Source of the DNA: Rostratula benghalensis
Lineage: Eukaryota; Chordata; Aves; Charadriiformes; Rostratulidae
Direction: 5' to 3'
NCBI GenBank assembly: GCA_013399305.1
Contig: VXAI01000092.1
Coordinates: 1,584,783 to 1,648,782 of the forward strand
Length of the DNA: 64,000 nt
The position numbers and the translations under genes are program-made. Below, piece by piece: positions 39,384-53,620 of this stretch. Each line of letters starts with the position of its first letter. The first letter of the stretch is position 1. Under the pieces are notes generated by a model. It was not told the origin of the DNA. It did not search any database and saw only the letters and a list, made by a program, of their open reading frames with translations.

Positions 39384-40208
39384 CTAATTGAACCTACAAA
39401 CAAGGACCATTTCATTTTACAGAGTTTCCCAGAACCCATCACAACATCTGAATAACTTCCACGGTGTTTAGTGATGCGTCCAGCATCCCTCGATATTTCC
39501 TCCTTCTCCCCATCGCAGTGAGAAATCACATGTTGATTAAAAAGCACTGTTCACATACATTACACTGATTTTAGGCAATGTAAAAGATGTGTGCTTTACA
39601 GCTGCAGGGGAAAATGATTTTGATCAAAAATGATGGATTTGGTACAGTATGAAGTTCGACTGATTCCCAAGAAAGCTCTTCCCTGCATATACAGACAATA
39701 TCCTCATTTCTGTCAAAATGAAGCTGCTTACCATGACAGACTGCAAGCTTTTGCCAGAGAAGCATTTCTACAGATAATGACTCCAAGCAATATTCTGTGG
39801 GCAGCACGTTAGTAAACAAAGAATGTGGACTGATATTTTTTTTTTTTTCCTGCATGGGTCACATTCACTAATGAGGTTGCAATTAGTTTTTTTAATGTCC
39901 ATCTACACTTACTGAAAAGAATGACAGTTTTCAGTGTCAAGGGCTTTGGCAGTGCATCCTTTATAAACGCAAGTACTAGTTAGGTTTATTAGTTAGAACA
40001 TTTTAACCACAGGCACAAAGAAGCCATTGTGTATGCCTGGTGGTTTGGTCTGAAGTTTCTCCTCTCCCAGTGCTTGCTGGAAGGACTCTTCGCATACAGT
40101 ATTTGGAGCAACTGAGCACTGGCCACATACCTAAACTGTGTAATAGATGGAGCATTAAATGATGTCTCCTAAACCAAAATAAGAAAATGTAAATTTTGAT
40201 AGATTTAA

Positions 40209-40246
40209 CAAAAAACAAAACAAAACAAAAAACAACAACAAAAAAA
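40209..40246. repeat. A-rich (CAAAA)n/(CAA)n tract
   Basis: Runs of CAAAA, then CAACAACAA and seven A. Low complexity. Confidence 0.9.
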
Positions 40247-41752
40247 GGCCGCACAAAGGAAGCAAAGGGAAGTGCTAACAGATGTACAATAACCTAAAAC
40301 ATTTTTCTCTGGACTAGCGTGGCTGAGGGCGGGAGCCCCTTCATTTTTATGAAAGGTGATGCATAAGACAACTGGCAAACAATGCATTTGGGACAGCACT
40401 GCAAGTAATGACATTCATATCAACAGAGTGGGAAAAATGAGAAGAACATAGGGATTTTTTTCTCATGGCTTTTATGGAAGAGAACCATAAGAAAACTCTG
40501 ACCCTGTGTAAAAGCCTTTGAAGCTGAATATAAGCCTTCTCTACAGCAGCCAAGAAACAATTTGTTGGATCTTGTCTAAACACTTTCAGCTAACACAGTT
40601 TAAATATAGTTTTGATTAGTCTGGCAGCATCCATCTGAACCAAGCAAAGTTTACAGTATTTATTGTTTCTTTTCGTTTATATTAACATGTTCCATGCATT
40701 AATTTTGCAAGTAAATACATAGCAGTTAGGACCAATGTCCAGCAAATGTCCCCAAATTTCCTGTATCCTTGTGATGTAACACTTCTTAGACAACAGTCAA
40801 TTCATCTCTCTTTTCCATGAGACGTTTAGATGTAAATACCGCTAGATCTCACTTTATCCTCAAGTTGGACAAACTGTCTCTAAAAGAATTTCATTGTAGC
40901 TCTCATATAACTCAGCAAAACACATCCAGTTTGGACAAGTCAGTGTTAAAATCGTCCTATCATGCAATACCTTGCCTTGAGAGATGGATTTTTACTCCAC
41001 CATGACGCACCTGAAGGAATCCTAAAAACATGTCACCAAAATGTATATTAGGAGAAGATGGATTATTTCAGAAGAAGGAAGAAATAATCTCCAGAAAGCT
41101 GCTGAAAGAGTCCAGGCTAGTTTCAATTTCCATCAAAACAGAAGAGATCAAAGGGTTGGATGAGCAAAGAGGAAAACAAACTAACTACACATTGTGAATA
41201 CCAAAGGAGCATCAAAGACGTACAAGGCTGCAAGTGCAAGGCCAGCAGAAGTTCAGCCAGTTCCAGAAGTGTCTTATAACTGCAATGGAGTCTTCTCACG
41301 ACAGCTGTGTAATTTCTATCACTGCTACCCTCGGTTCCTTCCCTATCTACTACATGGATGGGCAATTATCAAATGAAGCTCATCACTCTTCTGCAAACTG
41401 CACATACAGATGTTGCAGAAGCTTCTTGGTTTTTTCCATTGTGTTTTTCTGCCAAACTTTCCAGGTCATGGAAACAATCCTGCAATAAATATATTAAAAC
41501 CTCCCTCACTAGCTCTAACTGACATGCTACTGTAATCTTCACTGACTGAACATAAACCAAAACCATTGTGGTTAAGAAAAAAAGAAAATGTAGCTTTGAG
41601 CTCAAGCAACAGTTCAAAACTCCAAGCCTAGAGACTGGGACATAAGAGCCCACAATTGTGTAGCCCTTTCACCTCTTCAGACTGGGCATATCCCACGGAT
41701 TGTCCAGTAGGAAGATGGCTGAGCAAAGGTTATTTATTCATACGCTGGCCTT

Positions 41753-41775
41753 CGTTTTGTTTTGTTTTGTTTTTA
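41753..41775. repeat. (TTTTG)n short array
   Basis: About four TTTTG units. Confidence 0.9.
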
Positions 41776-42889
41776 AAGTAGAAGTTTGTTTAGTAAGAGA
41801 GTGGAACTAATAAAAACAGACTAAAAACTAGAGGCAGAAGAGATGCAATATGACAGCAAACTTTTCTCCTTGTCAGTAGAAAACTTAGGGAGTCAAGTGA
41901 TCGGCCATTCTGTAGACAGCTAACCTTCTCTCTCAAGAAACTTTTCACAATATCCATCTAAGTATTCCCTCCTTACTTTATCTCAAGTAATTATTCATGT
42001 TGTATGCAGACATTCTGTCCTGCCAACCCACTCACTTCAGAAATGCATAATCAATACTATTCCTTTGCAGGACTGAAGATTGAATGGGTGGACTACAGAT
42101 GGACTTTCAGATGAAGTTCCCTCCTAAAATACTTCAATTACAATTGCATTATGTGGTGGTGTGGCAGGAAATTCTATGCCAGAAAACCTCTATATCAACC
42201 AGGGGGAAAAGCGATTAAAAGAAATTACCTGTTTTTGAAAACATTAGTCACAGAATGGGATGAAAAAATACGACACGTACAGACTTTAAATCTAGATGAA
42301 ATCATCAGGAATCACCTGAAGAAGAGAAGAGTTCATGAGAGCAAGAAAAGGCCAATTGGCAGACACCTCTAGGACCTACAGGAGCTTGCAAGAAATGCTG
42401 GCTACAAGAACAGACCTCGATTTTGAAAAAGGTGAATAGTTAAAGAGACTCTCAAATTTATTATCTGCTATTTCTCATTTCTTCTTTCTATGTCAGGATT
42501 TTAAAACTTGGATCTCCTTTCTCTCACTATTCTCTGAAGGCGTTCTTGTTTTAATTCCCTGTGCACATACCATGATTCACACCTCCCTCAATCCTTTTTT
42601 GTTTCCTCCCCTTTGTAACCTCATGTTCCCTGACATTCCTAATTCCTCAGTTAAACATGACAGAGTAAAAGGATTTCTTTTTCTACTGCCCAACCATGTC
42701 ACTCTCCATGCTTCAAAATCCTCTTAGTGAGTTTAATCCCTCAGCTTCCCCCACTTCTGTCAAACAGCTTTCTGCACTCGCTCTGAACTTCTGGAACTTT
42801 TATTTCAAAATCTGTACTTCCAAACTTTTTACAAAGCAGCATTTAATTGCTCCCTATGTGTCATCCACTTAACTCTTCTCTCATCCCTA

Positions 42890-42962
42890 GTTTCAACTGT
42901 AAAATCTTTGGGATAGTAGCTACCCTGTTATTCTGTTTAAATGTTTGAACACTCGGCATAAT
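42890..42962 (+). repeat. Candidate L2/CR1-like ancient 3'-end remnant
   Basis: The plus strand contains CAACTGTAAAATCTTTGGGA, then a TAGTAGCTACCCTGTT stretch and TTTGAACACTCGGCATAATG. The order resembles the widespread amniote pattern ACTGTAAGCTCTTTGGG, GGGACTGTCT and CAGTGCCTAGCACAATG found at the 3' end of L2-type elements and related SINEs. The pyrimidine-rich 350 bp before it could be more of the same element. Divergence is high, so this is a suggestion. Confidence 0.35.
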
Positions 42963-45004
42963 GTGGAAACAACTACAGCTATCTGAATATGGGAAAATTA
43001 GGAGGGCCATCATATTATTTGTTCTAGACAAGAACGTCGCACAGTGTCTTTATTAATCGAAACTAAGTTTAGCAGGCACCAAATACTTCCACAAAAGTTA
43101 ACTGTATGTAGGTAACTGTATCTGGGTTGCAAGATTTGGATACCTGACCCCCAAGTTTTCAGCCCCCGCGAAACTCCATCCTTCTACCAGTGCAGAATGT
43201 GCCTTTTCAGCAACATGGACTACAGCCACAGCAATTAACCCGTTTCAGTCATTCCCCTAGAACATCTACTCGGCTCCAGCCTATCAGTCCTTATTGCAAG
43301 ATGCTCAGTGACCTGAACCCAAAAACTATTGGAGGATGACCCAAAGCTGACAGGCAGTGCTGGGACATAGCTGCAGCTGGTGCAGCACAGGAAGCAACAG
43401 AACAGTTGAGGTCACCGGTGTTGTCACCACAAGCATTCATTGTGATGGAATATTTACATGGTAATGGTTAAAATACAGATAATTTCTGTCCCCTTTACAA
43501 GATTAAAAGTTGATTGCATTAACATGACTACTTTCAGAAAAAAAATACTTTCGCCAAAGAAAAAGTGTAGGTACTTGACCAAGTGAATGCAATGCACTTG
43601 ATTTTAAAATAGCAATGGGTACAAAAGTTTAGCAGTTATTAATAACAACTACAGTAACTAACTATAAACATTTTCATAACAAATAGGCAAATAATGTAGC
43701 TCTAAACCTCATCTACTAGCACTGTTCAAAACACTTTCTGTTATGCTAAAAATTTGTATTACCTAAAAAAATATTAATTGGCAGTTAAATTTCCAAAAGA
43801 TACAACTTTGAATGAATGAACATGGTAATTTCACAAATACATCTTACATCCAAATTCAGAGGTGGTATCCATCACATCTTTAAAGTTGCAGATTTTTCTC
43901 ATCCCCTCCAGTTCTGCTGTTGGGCGAACACCAAATTTTCAGAAATGTTTTACCCCACCTAATAAAGCTACGTTAATCCCTACAGGACTCAAAGCATCAA
44001 TATTTTCCAGCTATTAACACTATAATTCAACCAACCAGTGTTAAAATGCTGTTCATTAATCTTGACTAGGTATGTTTCTTTACAAGTTCCATGTGCAACT
44101 GGTCTGGTATTAATGACAAAATGATAAAGACACCTACCAAAGTTATACAGAGGCAGTTCCATGTAAATTATATAGTTTATTTAACTAGTTCTATTGAACT
44201 TTTTTAAAATTCAGAATCAAAGAATTACTTCTGTAGCTCGGCAATGAAAATTCTGAGCTGTTAACATTGGCTATAATAGTACAGTTTTTAACATAGTTTA
44301 GCAATGTTAGCAGTTCTTTCCTACTCTCTCTCCTTAAGCCTCCCAAGTAGTTTTACAAGCACAACCTGCTGGAAATAGTCTTGGCATGAGAAGCAGTTTC
44401 CTCAGTAGGTATTTGTAAGGATATTTGCTAATAACTCTACATTCTAAAGTTATATTCCATTACAGTTCCTTTAATATGCTCAGAAAACTGAAAAACAAAA
44501 AAGATATTTCCCCCCCCCAAATCATTCTGCTTTGCCCACTTCACATCATGGTCATCTGCGTTTCTGTCACTTTGTTTTTAATTCTTTATAAACAATTTAT
44601 AGAAGCAGAGCATTTCCCATGATCAGATCTTTAGATATAGGTACACTCTTTTGCCCTCTGCTCAATCACTACACTATAAAAACCCCAGTCCTCTCATCCA
44701 ATTTTTAAAGCATGGTTCTTGTCCTTAACAACAGGTAAAAGACAAAGAACAGTACAGTTCAGATGATAAAGTTCCTGCACGAAGGACACAGCAAAAGCTT
44801 CCTCTGCCTGTTTTTTGCTTATAAAAATATCACACTTAATTAAGGGGCTTTTTTTAATTTTCTGACTGAGCATAATATTGGCAAAAACAAATCAGGCACC
44901 AGTCAAAACAAATAATCCCTTTGATTTACTCCTTTGACGACTCATACTGGTTGAGTGTAATTCATTCTTGAAAGAATTTCACTCCCCAAATCCCACACTG
45001 TGAG

Positions 45005-45280
45005 CGGCTTTCAGCCCCATGAACAAAGCGAAGTGGTCTCTGGTTTTCACGGGGAGGCTCAGTGATGTGGAGAACTTTGGCAGGGCTACAAAGGCTCGGC
45101 AGAATGGAGGCAGTCTAAACAGATACGGCTGCTTGGTTTCTCTGCCGGAACCGCTGAACACAGAAGCAAACTGTATGAAGCCCGTTTGCTCGCTCGAAGT
45201 ATCACAAAAAGCACAGTTCATGATGAAGTCCGCTTTCTACTGACAAAAACGTGCTTTAAAAACCCTTAAACAACAAGCGT
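45005..45280. promoter_or_regulatory. CpG-rich patch in a CpG-poor intron (function unknown)
   Basis: I count 13 CpG in about 276 bp, including GCGG, CACGG, CTCGG, CCGGAACCGC and CTCGCTCG. The kilobases on either side have only scattered CpG. Opposing frames of 80 codons (minus) and 74 codons (plus) cross it, but neither resembles a known protein. Retention of CpG fits an unmethylated regulatory element, an alternative first exon or a fairly recent insertion. The sequence alone does not separate these, and it is too short and too low in GC to be a standard CpG island. Confidence 0.3.
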
Positions 45281-45481
45281 GTACAAATGTTAAGCATTCT
45301 GTACATACAAAGGAGCTTTAGCTGAGCTTGCTAAAAGCTTAGAGGAAACATGATCAGCACAAAGGACACAAACCAAGTCAGGAATTTTAAACCCAGAATG
45401 CCTCTGGCTGTTCTGCTTGGAAAATACAGGCAGAAGAACCATTCTACATTAGCACTTAGTAAGAATCTCAGAACACTTGAC

Positions 45482-45499
45482 ATATATATATATATATAT
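45482..45499. repeat. (AT)9 microsatellite
   Basis: Alternating AT flanked by GACAT and GTACAT. Confidence 0.95.
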
Positions 45500-48400
45500 G
45501 TACATCTCAGAGAGGAAAATAAATAAGGATCAAAAGACTCTTTGAAATCAGTCTGATGTTCCAGGTATAAGGCTTCCACAGAGTCACCTAATTTTGCTTC
45601 CTGAGCATCTACCTCAGCTCTCCCAACTTCCTGGGGACACTGCTAGTGCCGTGGACTTCTATGAACTAAAAAGGGAGCAGACTGGGTATAATTATACTGA
45701 TGCAACTGGGCTATAACACATCCCTGCTTGCCCTCATTGTCCCCACTGGTCAGCTTACAGGCTGTAGCTTCAGCTTCACTGAGCTGGTCCTGCAGACTCG
45801 CTGTCGGGGCATGGGAGGGTGGGCTGTGGCACACTAAGGCAGTTCCAGTAGTTTAACCATATCAAAAAAGATGCCTTTCTCCAGCACAATCACTTGTGTC
45901 ATCTTAATGAATCTAGTGCTCCACAATGTTGAAATTCTGTATAATATCTGAAGTATCCCCCTCCAAAGCCACAGTAAAATGGTTTATTCCATAAAAAGGG
46001 TGCATTAGCTTGTCAAGCACAGAAAGCACCATTCAAAATATTTAATTTCACCGTAAAAACCTTTTATTGTTGTTGTTGCATGATTTTTTTAGTAATTCAG
46101 TTACAGCAAAAGTGATTTGCTTCAAGTTACTAAACCAGTAATTTATTAATCATTCTGTCTAGCCCAATAAGTGCTGCACAAAAAGCACTAAATAGAAGTT
46201 ACAAACCCTTTTCCCTTGAGCAATTTTCCCTGGATACAAAGCAATCCATTTACAGCGTGCAGAAATTAGCGAGTGAAAGGACTATAACAATTTATTTTAT
46301 CTTCCAAAGAATTTGAGTTCCTGAGTGCAGCTTCACTGTGGACCTCTTTCACGTACGCTTTCGAACAAGATAGTAAATCAAGAGTACCAAATCTACTTTG
46401 AGTTGGGGTATTTTTCATCCTTACAAGACATAGCAAAAAGCCAAAACCATTGTCAGAGGCTTCAAAGGAGACATTTCTATACAGCTATATATTGGGAGTA
46501 CATTCAGTTAATATAGACTAATGCAGAACATACACTGCATGGGTTACCAGTGGTAGAGATCAGGGTGAATAAAACATGCCCCAACAAACTGCAAGTGAAT
46601 CTCGTTGGATTTAGTCACTGCACCTGGTCTTCCACACAGCCTCTTGAATAAATAGCTTTATAAACCTTAATTGAAATGGAGTTCGCAGATAAAGAATTAT
46701 AACTGTGGTTATTTGATACAACTTAAATAAAAGTCTGTACTAAGAAACACAGACAGACGGATTAGATTTTCAAGAAAAAGTTCTTAAGTTATTGTTTTAT
46801 AAATACGTGCTCTGGTCCATTCCCAGCTCTGACAACATTCACTGAATATCTTCCTGATTAGATCACCAAGAACAATCTAAGTCAATACCCAAGTACGTCA
46901 GATATATATTATTTGTGAGCCATCACACCCAGGAACAAAGCATCTTACACAGCAAAAATTTCTCCCAAAGTTTTCCAACTCTTCTTGGAACAGGCAGGTT
47001 TAAGTGAACAAAAATATTCCTGTTTCAGTGCAGAAAATGCATTTCCAGCCAAAGATTTTTCTCCAAAGTATGTAAGCCAGACTGTGCAACACAAAGCTTT
47101 CAGCATCCAAAAAGGATCCTCTTTTTGGATGCTGGATAACATACAGCATTATTTTTTAAAATGAAAATAAATTTAGAATACATTTTCCTTGGTACTTAAG
47201 ATCACCCCACCATCATTACACCACCACATTCCCACAAATGCAGAAAGAGAAATCTCTTCCTCCTGTCCCTCAGAGCATAGGCAAAAAAAATAAATTTATT
47301 CATTCAGAGGCACGCTTGGACAAGGAGGACACAAGCAGAAAGGAAAGTTAAAATTCTAACATATGGATATGAAGCCTGATTGTTTTTCCTTGGGAGAATC
47401 CACTTCATCTATTTTCACTTCCACTGGCAGACAAATTAACTGTAGAGATTTTGAAGAGGGCATGGACAATGGAGTCATCTAGAGCATTAAAATTAAGGTA
47501 CTAACATCAGATCTGGATTCTGCATTCAGCAGGAAACTACAGTAGTCAGCAGAACATTGGGATGGGAGCTCAGCAAATAACTGCTGCTATTTGGTGTTTG
47601 CTGAGTCTTTGAAAAGCTGCTTAATTTCCAGCAAAAGAAAGAAAGGGAAAAATAAAAGAGATCATCATGACTCATGGATCTGGCCTGCTGCACCTTTTGG
47701 CAAACACGTTTAAGACAGTAATTAGTAGCATCACGAATATTTTGGGCATCCATGAGGACTACAAAATCCAACAGAATCCCCAGGCAAAGGAATTATTTCA
47801 TCCGAGAGCAGAACTTGCACGCTGGAATGGGGAGTCGAGTTTCTTTTACTTGATGGGTCCTGCATGTGAACCCTCACAGGGACAGATACTCTGGACTGTA
47901 TGACCACCATGGACATACATTTCTCTACCCAGGGAAATACAAATGCCAGACTAATCCCCAGTGATTTTTCTTCCAAGTACTTGATGAGTTTTCAAAACTA
48001 GATAGATAAAATTTCTTCATTTATTGTTGTAATATCAGAGTAGCTCGGGTTATCTATTCATCTTGGTAACGAGTACATATTAAACAGTAGTCGTCAGTGT
48101 ATCATTCTGCAGGATGAGCATCTGCCATATACTGTTTGTCCTTTAACCATTATAAGGGGAGAGAAATATGTATTGGAATGTCTTCTAAAAAGTTGGGTTT
48201 ATTTTTACTGGAGGAACAGTGTTTGCAGATGTGCATGGTACTGTATTTCTGTGGCAGAGAAAGCAAGGTCAAAGGAAGCTGCCTATCTGTGGAACTGAAA
48301 TTCAGTGAAAGCCCTTATTTCCCAAGCAGTTTCAATCTACAGAATTGGACCAACTTTGAGAAGTAACTTCTCCTACAACAGTTTTGTCAAAATGCGTCCC

Positions 48401-49509
48401 ACCACACAAGAGGAGCATACCTACTGGGTTTTCATCTTCTGCTTTTAGATAGCACAGGCTCATAAAACTGAAGAGCAGTAGAGAAGGATCAATGCCTTGT
48501 ATTTGACTAAATCACATTTATCACTATAGGATACATATCTTCAGTAGAAAACAGAAGTACCAGGTCTGTGGATCCTTCAGAATGCCTTTTTGTACCACCA
48601 GAACTCTCCTCTGTCACATTCACCTGTTCTTCGTTCACAAACTGACCTCACCTAAACAAAAGATCAAAACAATCTTGTTCCTGCTGCTACAGAAATAACG
48701 CGGTGAGGAAGAAAGAGTATGTAGATTTGTCTCATCCAAATGTTATTGGTGCTTGAGTCCGTGTTGTCTTAACTGTTCACCCCACAATTCTTGGAGGCTG
48801 TCGGAAAGCATGAAGAGAGAACTGAATGACTGGGGTTTCATCACCACTGATGGGGACTGCTTCAGGAAGGACTGGAAGTATTTTAGCAGAGAACTCAGGA
48901 AGACATGAATGGTGTCTCTATTTTAACCATTAACATCATAACACAAGTGGCTTATCTTTTGGCCTGAACACTGACCATGCCAATTGTAGAAGGCTGAATT
49001 CTGATAGACGAGCCTTTGAGTAGTCCTTTGGCAGTTTTGTTTGGGAATGAGAGGTTCAGGACAGAACAGCAGATGGCACATTGAGTTTCTCTGGAGCTGC
49101 TTTAATGTGTAAATACCTGAAGGAGAAACTATTCTCTGAATACTTCTTTTTCCCCTTTCCTTTCAACATATAAATCAGCAATGAGGTAACAATACTGTGT
49201 AGGAGAGGCAATCCTCTTTAGGTCACCTTGAACTCAGAGAGCAATAACTTCAAATTTGTAATTGAAATAAGCACGCCTCACACGGCTAGCACCGCATGGA
49301 TTACATCAAGTGGTCACCTGAAGAGGAAAAATCTCTTTAGAAACAATCAGTGGCAAACCTCAACTTCCAACTGCCTTTAGTTTTCCCACTCACTTGCCCT
49401 TGCACAGTCAGTGTGCCCCAGCCCAAACCCACAACACTGGGGAAGGTGCCTTCACCACGTGTGAAGGCACTCAGCAGGGCAGGCACACAAATAAATAAGG
49501 TTTACAGAC

Positions 49510-49534
49510 AAAAAAAAAAAAAAAAAAAAAAAAA
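49510..49534. repeat. Poly-A tract (25 A)
   Basis: Longest A homopolymer in the window. The sequence to its left is not a recognised SINE or processed transcript. Confidence 0.97.
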
Positions 49535-50812
49535 TCAGAAAACCCCCAATGGTTATTTCCATTCAGCTCACCACTGAAAAACATGCTCCTGGTCCACAAA
49601 ATGACAGCCTGTTGATGGCTGAGCCAAAGAGCCACTGAGGTCACAGGCTCAAGACCCACACAGCACTTCCTTCCCCTCCCCAGAACTGCAGCCTGCCCAC
49701 CAGCTGACTCACTCTGTTGGCCACCAAAAAGGTTTCCATCACTTGGTACTCTGCAGGCCACGGCACGAGAATTGGGCTGCAGCACACAGCTAAACGATTC
49801 TTCCTGCACTTAATTTCAAACAAATGGGAGGAGGAGGGAAGACTCTCCACACCGCTTCAGAAAGAGACTGCAGTAACCCAGATGGTGGTGATTACGTCTT
49901 GGGGAAGGCTGCTGGTTTACAGTGATAGGATGTGAGTGGGAAACAGACATTTGCCATCCCCACCACATGCAAACTTTGCACTGCAGTGCACAAACTTACC
50001 ACTCTGTTGTGTGAGTATTGTTCCAGAGGTCAAGCCTGTACCACCAGGTTCAAGACTGAAACAGCAGGTCACTATATGGTATCCTGAATTCACATTTCAT
50101 TTGTTTTTGTAAAATTTGTGATAGGTAGCTTACTACAGTGCATTTTTATTTATCACAAATACATTTTTTTTTCTACCATTATTATGTATGTGAAAAAGTG
50201 ACACAGAATGATGCCATTCCTTTGCTCACAGTTTGAGTCAATTTTACTATCTGTGCTACCATTTTCCTTCATTTTTATTATTTTCAAAGAGCTCTGGAGT
50301 TGCAGAAAGCTCTGAGAAAAAAAAGGCTAGTTACTTTCAGATCCCTTTTGCAAGGTTAAAAGAAGAATGTGATAAACATTTTGAATTTGTAACTTTTAAA
50401 ATATTGATCTTATGTACTGATACATACTTCCAACCAATTCCAATTTCACCTGCAGAACAAAATCTTTGAAGATGCATATTTCTTAAAACCTGTACCAGAA
50501 AATCATTTTATTTTCTTCTAGAGGCAAAGTTTTGATTAAACCTGAGACACTGAAGAGAAAGTGAAGGAGCCCTGAAAAAAATGGAAGTTCTTCACAGGAT
50601 GGTCTAGACAACTTTGGACAAACTAAGGTTTCTTAATTATTAATTCAGTAGGTCAGCTTTGGAGCTATTGCACACCGTTATGCTGATCATTTCAGGTAAA
50701 TAATTTCTGTGGATTGTCACCTGAAAGAGTTTATAACTGAAGCGAGAAAAAGATGTCTCTTACTCTACACTGCAAGTGATGGAGGCTTTGGGTTACATGC
50801 TGTTCCCTTGTC

Positions 50813-50978
50813 TAATGATGTAGTCACTCCATCCTAGAAGGTCACACGGTTGCTCAGGAGGATTTACACTTGGTGAAGCCGTGCTGGCTGTCTCGAATCA
50901 CCTCACTATCCTCCATGGCCCTTAGCATAGCTTCTAGGAGGATCTGTTCCATGATCTTCCCAGGCACAGAGGTGAGAC
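50813..50978 (-). mobile_element. Orphan CR1 reverse-transcriptase fragment
   Basis: The minus strand reads in one frame as [20 protein letters not shown], then [16 protein letters not shown], the conserved N-terminal part of the CR1 reverse-transcriptase palm. It then decays through a stop into a degenerate DGVTT-like end. Neither the 5' part nor the usual 3' end is nearby, so both sides are lost. This is unusual, because CR1 copies normally keep the 3' end. Confidence 0.85.
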
Positions 50979-53620
50979 ACACATTTAAATGAAAATGCAA
51001 TTACAGACAAAGATGATCCTTTCAAACCAATAAAACTGTATTTACAGCAATTTAAACAGTTTCAATATCACTGGATTTAAACAGCTAACATTACTGCAAG
51101 GCAGCTTCTCTTTCTTCAACTTGCTAGTGGGTTTCGAAGATCCTCTTAATTAAATCCATGAAGTGATTCTCAGCTAAGCAGGGAAACGTTTGCTTGGAAT
51201 TTATTGTTGTTGTTTTCCTTTAAACATACATAGCCTTTTCCAATTAAGGAAAAGTTTTCCCTTAGAAAACAAAGCTGAAATTTCTTTGTGCTTTTAACAC
51301 AAATTTGAATTCCTTTAACAAAACTGACTTTAGCAGCAAGTGATTTAATTTGACAGACATGCAAATTAAGTATTTTCTGATCTACATATTATTGGTTGGA
51401 TCTTAAATAGCTAATATTTGTGCTTTATCATACTGTAGAATCCTATGGCAAAAGGTCACTAAAAGAGCTTTAAACGTGCTACACGAAAATTAGAAAAACA
51501 AACCCATCTCTTCAGTGCAGAGGCTTTTGAAACAAACTGGAGCAATCACAGCACACCAAACAACTCTCAGCAGCCTGAGCTTCTTGCACTCATAAAAGAT
51601 TTTCTAGATGCCTCCACTTGCCTCTGTAGAAACACATGCTTCAAGTATGACCCTTCAATGCTCCAACATGCGTATCTGTTGAAAAAGTATGCTTGCTCAC
51701 AGGGCAGGATAGCTTTTCCAAGAAAAAGCTGGGTGTCATCTTGTTTCTTTGATGCTACAATTTGTCCCACACCTCCTAAGTCCTAAGTACCTTACAACTG
51801 TTTCTCAGCGAATATGGCAAGGACCCTGGATGAGCCACCAGGCCCAGGCACATTGTACATTTGACTTCTGCTTCCTAAAGAAAAGCAGACCACATTTCCT
51901 TTTGATGACTATCAATGATTCCTATGAATTTGTCAAGATTATTCTGAATCTTTGTTCTCTCCTTTAGCGTATCTAGTACTTTATCTTTGTGATCTTGGCA
52001 ACACTTGTAATAACATTTTTCATTCCCTCACCATGGTCCAGCCACCAGCAGATTCAGAAGGTCACAGTGAAGTGTGACTGTGATCATCCCCCAAGTTGTT
52101 CTTAATTCACAAAAAAACCCTGTTACAGATAAATGAAAATTGAAGTCATTTGAGTGGTAGCTATTGCTGACTTCGTGTAACAAAATCTCAAGCACTGAGA
52201 GGCTTGCTGGGTATTTTGCAGGGACAGGGAGGGCTGTTACATTTATCTGTAGCAGGAAATTTTGTGTGTAACAAAGTCCACAGATAAAAGAATAAAAACC
52301 ATATATTTTCATATAATCTAGAATATTATTCTTATATAATTTTTTTTTAAATTTATGCAATCTATCAAAGTCAGCTTATTTATATGTCTTTAAGCTTAGC
52401 TGTATCTCTTTCCTGAAAGTCAGCATTTAAATGCCTAGGCAGTTTTAAATTAAACTATGAAATTAATCAATGAAAAAGCAAATGCACCATACTTAGTGGG
52501 TAAGGGTGCAATCCAATTATTTTGTCGAACCTATTTGAAGGTTGGAAATTCTAATGAATGAGAAAAAAATCATCAGACTAGGGCTTGCTATAAATAAGCT
52601 TATTAACTATAGGCTATTTATATGCACAGACTAACAGCTGCAGTCTTCCAGAAAGACTTGCAGAACAACTTGCAGAACGTGTTAAGAGACAGTCAAATAA
52701 AGTATCATCTGAACATTAATTCCAGCTAAGTGAACAGGTCCCAGGAGCACTTTAGCATATAAACAGAGGTCAGTGGGCTTCAGGCAGAAGTGGGGAACAT
52801 AAATCTAAGACATCCCTGACTTTAGGTTTACAGTGCCAAGAAAGGAAATCATACAAGCAGAAAGACGACAAGCTCTCGTATCTGCTTGCAAGATAAGAGA
52901 GGAATGTCTTTGTCAACAGTTCAAGATCTTGTTTTTCCTTTCCTTCACAAAGAATAATGTGATCTCAGGTCTTCTTCCTGATTATTTGAAAGGGGAAAGA
53001 AGAGGAGGGGGAGGACATCGTGTTTTCGAGCTCAGTAATCACTCTCCTGGCAAGAAGCTGGATGACAGATATTTCCCATTTGGAATGGCAGAATATGCTC
53101 TACTCTGCCGAGCAGCATTGCCACAGACAGTGTCCTAAAGCTATCATATATAAAAATACACACATATATATAGCTTACAGCAACAAATTCCATTAGAGTG
53201 AAGGAAGATTATTTCATTAAATACCTTCTCCCATAAGCAGCACATTAAATTTGGCGTATGGAGAGGATGAGAAAAATCTTTGTCCAGTTGACATCACTGT
53301 AGGCAGAAACTAAGCACAAAGATCATTAGATCAGACACGCCATTGAAAAATAAAGCCCAGAATTTTAAGCGATGCAGAATTACTGAGAGCACATAAATAT
53401 TCTTCCCTGCTGAGCTGAAATGTTAAAAACACATGGAAAATCCTAGTTCTATTTGCTTATATGCATTCTAGGACAAAACACCAATTTTGTGCAATTTCTA
53501 AAGCAGTATGCTTTGCAGACTATTTCATCTTGCATTGTGATATTATCCCATTCTCCACTTATATACGATAATGTATGTAAGATTAGACAAAATGGGGCAT
53601 AGGCATTTTTTTTGAGTAAT

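Noticed and set aside
42151..42372. 73-codon plus-strand frame with a basic, coiled-coil-like C terminus
   Set aside because: It resembles no family I know and is short. The start is not supported by context, so I see no reason to call a gene.
49510..49534. Poly-A tract as a possible processed pseudogene or SINE tail
   Set aside because: No gene-like body, polyadenylation signal at the right spacing or flanking duplication was recognised on either side.
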